Below are positions 63,188 through 64,000 of a DNA stretch of 64,000 nucleotides, piece by piece. The DNA lies in assembly GCF_020829595.1 (NCBI RefSeq), contig NZ_JAIVFW010000040.1, positions 1 to 64,000 on the forward strand. Direction: 5' to 3'. A model generated the notes under the pieces. That model made no database searches. It worked only from the letters and a program-made list of their open reading frames with translations, and was not told where the DNA came from. A program made the position numbers and the translations under genes. This stretch comes from Nostoc sp. CHAB 5844 (GTDB lineage Bacteria; Cyanobacteriota; Cyanobacteriia; Cyanobacteriales; Nostocaceae). How positions within the stretch are numbered: the first letter of the stretch is position 1; each line of letters opens with the position of its first letter.

Positions 63188-64000
63188 AAAGAGGTGGTAA
63201 CACTAAAAATAAAACCCAAAAATTAAATCCTTTTGAAGACTTGCTAGATTTAACAACCTTAGTAAGAATGAAAAAAGGAGGGTATACAATAGGCGCTTAT
63301 CTATTAAGTAAAAAGAAAATAGGTGATAATAACAATACTTTGCAACTAGTTTTCGGATATAGTTGCACAGGAATTCACCCATTATTTAATTCGGAAGAGC
63401 AAGTAGAAGCGATCGTCCGTGAATTTGAGAATGGCTGTAAAGAAATTCCAACTGGAGAAAGATTTACCTTTCGCTGGAGTTCATTCTGTAAAGAAGAAGA
63501 AGTAATAGAACGTTTTAGCCATCGTTTAAGCAATCCGGTAAATGATGAAAGCGAGTTTTTAGATTGGGGAAATTTAGCCCGATTGCAAGAACTAACAAGA
63601 CAGAAGAAACGCAAAAATATCACCCTGAATGTGTATACAACCTTCACGATTAAACCAGGAGGAACAGAAGGGGGTGATGCAGTTGACAGAGCAATAGTTA
63701 AATTCTCCGATTTCTTGCAAAGGAGATTTACACCCACAGGGGCAACAGAACTAACGAGAAAAGCGATTATTCAAATTCTCGAAAAAGCTATCAATGTATC
63801 ACTCAGACACCAACAAATTTTGGCGGGAATGGGTTTATCTCCGGTTCCAAAAACCGAGAAGCAATTGTGGAAAGAATTATCGGTACAAATAGGAGCAAAA
63901 TCAGTAAAAGTTCCTCATACCTTAGTATTTGACGAACAAGGTTTAACAGAAGAATTTTATGAAGCCTTGCCAAGAGCAGAACAATACATAGATTCGGCGC
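63178..64000 (+). CDS. VirB4/TraC-like ATPase, N-terminal part (3' end outside window)
   Basis: 274 residues without a stop from the ATG at 63178, running off the window. The ATPase motifs are not yet reached. The N-terminal domain (IGAYLLSKKKIGDNN, FENGCKEIPTGERFTFRW, ATELTRKAIIQILEKAI) fits the N-domain of conjugation ATPases of the cyanobacterial type. The call rests on size, position after VirB2/VirB3-like genes and the 10-base overlap. Confidence 0.58.
   Translation, partial: MALKRGGNTKNKTQKLNPFEDLLDLTTLVRMKKGGYTIGAYLLSKKKIGDNNNTLQLVFGYSCTGIHPLFNSEEQVEAIVREFENGCKEIPTGERFTFRWSSFCKEEEVIERFSHRLSNPVNDESEFLDWGNLARLQELTRQKKRKNITLNVYTTFTIKPGGTEGGDAVDRAIVKFSDFLQRRFTPTGATELTRKAIIQILEKAINVSLRHQQILAGMGLSPVPKTEKQLWKELSVQIGAKSVKVPHTLVFDEQGLTEEFYEALPRAEQYIDSA

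Overview
The window looks like part of a large plasmid, or a mosaic of fused plasmids, from a filamentous, heterocyst-type (Nostoc/Anabaena/Scytonema/Calothrix-like) cyanobacterium. Evidence: frequent GCGATCGC (HIP1) octamers, AT-rich intergenic DNA, a cyanobacterial ssl1498-type small membrane protein, a piece of psbA, a CARDB/Calx-beta/RTX giant exoprotein, Tn7-like genes of the cyanobacterial type V-K CAST kind, and a DUF3854-type plasmid replication protein. No rRNA or tRNA gene was found.

Layout. (1) 1-7462: one end of a V-K CAST-like transposon. tnsB, tnsC and tniQ are intact and read inwards from a left end carrying five TnsB-type repeats and a terminal TGTACA at 7457-7462; NurA/HerA-like genes and a methyltransferase-like gene are the visible cargo. 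Cas12k, tracrRNA, CRISPR array and right end are not in the window and would lie to the left. (2) 7463-18140: accessory DNA with small genes, a NucA-type nuclease, a PadR/permease-prefix pair, two tyrosine recombinase relics and one intact recombinase, a solitary CRISPR-type repeat, and two of three copies of an unnamed RHH/coiled-coil protein. (3) 18143-23273: telomere-resolvase-like protein, ParA plus RHH partner, and ParM plus ParR. (4) 23764-28671: a tight minus-strand operon ending in a membrane-anchored coiled-coil ATPase with a C-terminal zinc ribbon. (5) 28718-32973: iterons, a small RHH repressor, coiled-coil proteins and the replication protein. (6) 33036-39936: an ISL3 element broken by a 54-bp palindromic insertion, a DUF4365/APAZ-like/PIWI fusion, a psbA fragment, a collapsed CD-NTase/SLATT (CBASS-like) pair, and the third RHH/coiled-coil gene with its recombinase. 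(7) 40259-58752: pentapeptide lipoprotein, a 4160-residue secreted RTX protein, and two glycosyltransferase genes. (8) 58989-64000: IS4 relic, a second ParA/RHH pair with iterons, a small RHH gene, and the start of a VirB2-VirB3-VirB4-like transfer operon running off the window.

How it fits together. The backbone functions are replication (DUF3854 Rep), three partition cassettes, a possible hairpin-telomere resolvase and conjugation genes. Three partition systems and a resolvase in 64 kb suggest plasmid fusion. The accessory functions are mobile (CAST, tyrosine recombinases, IS) and defensive (HerA-NurA, PIWI fusion, CBASS relic). Two neighbouring defence loci each look like a two-gene operon collapsed into one by an internal deletion. 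The most promising leads for something undescribed are the compact DUF4365/APAZ-like/PIWI protein, the three-fold RHH/coiled-coil plus tyrosine-recombinase module, and the telomere-resolvase-like gene.
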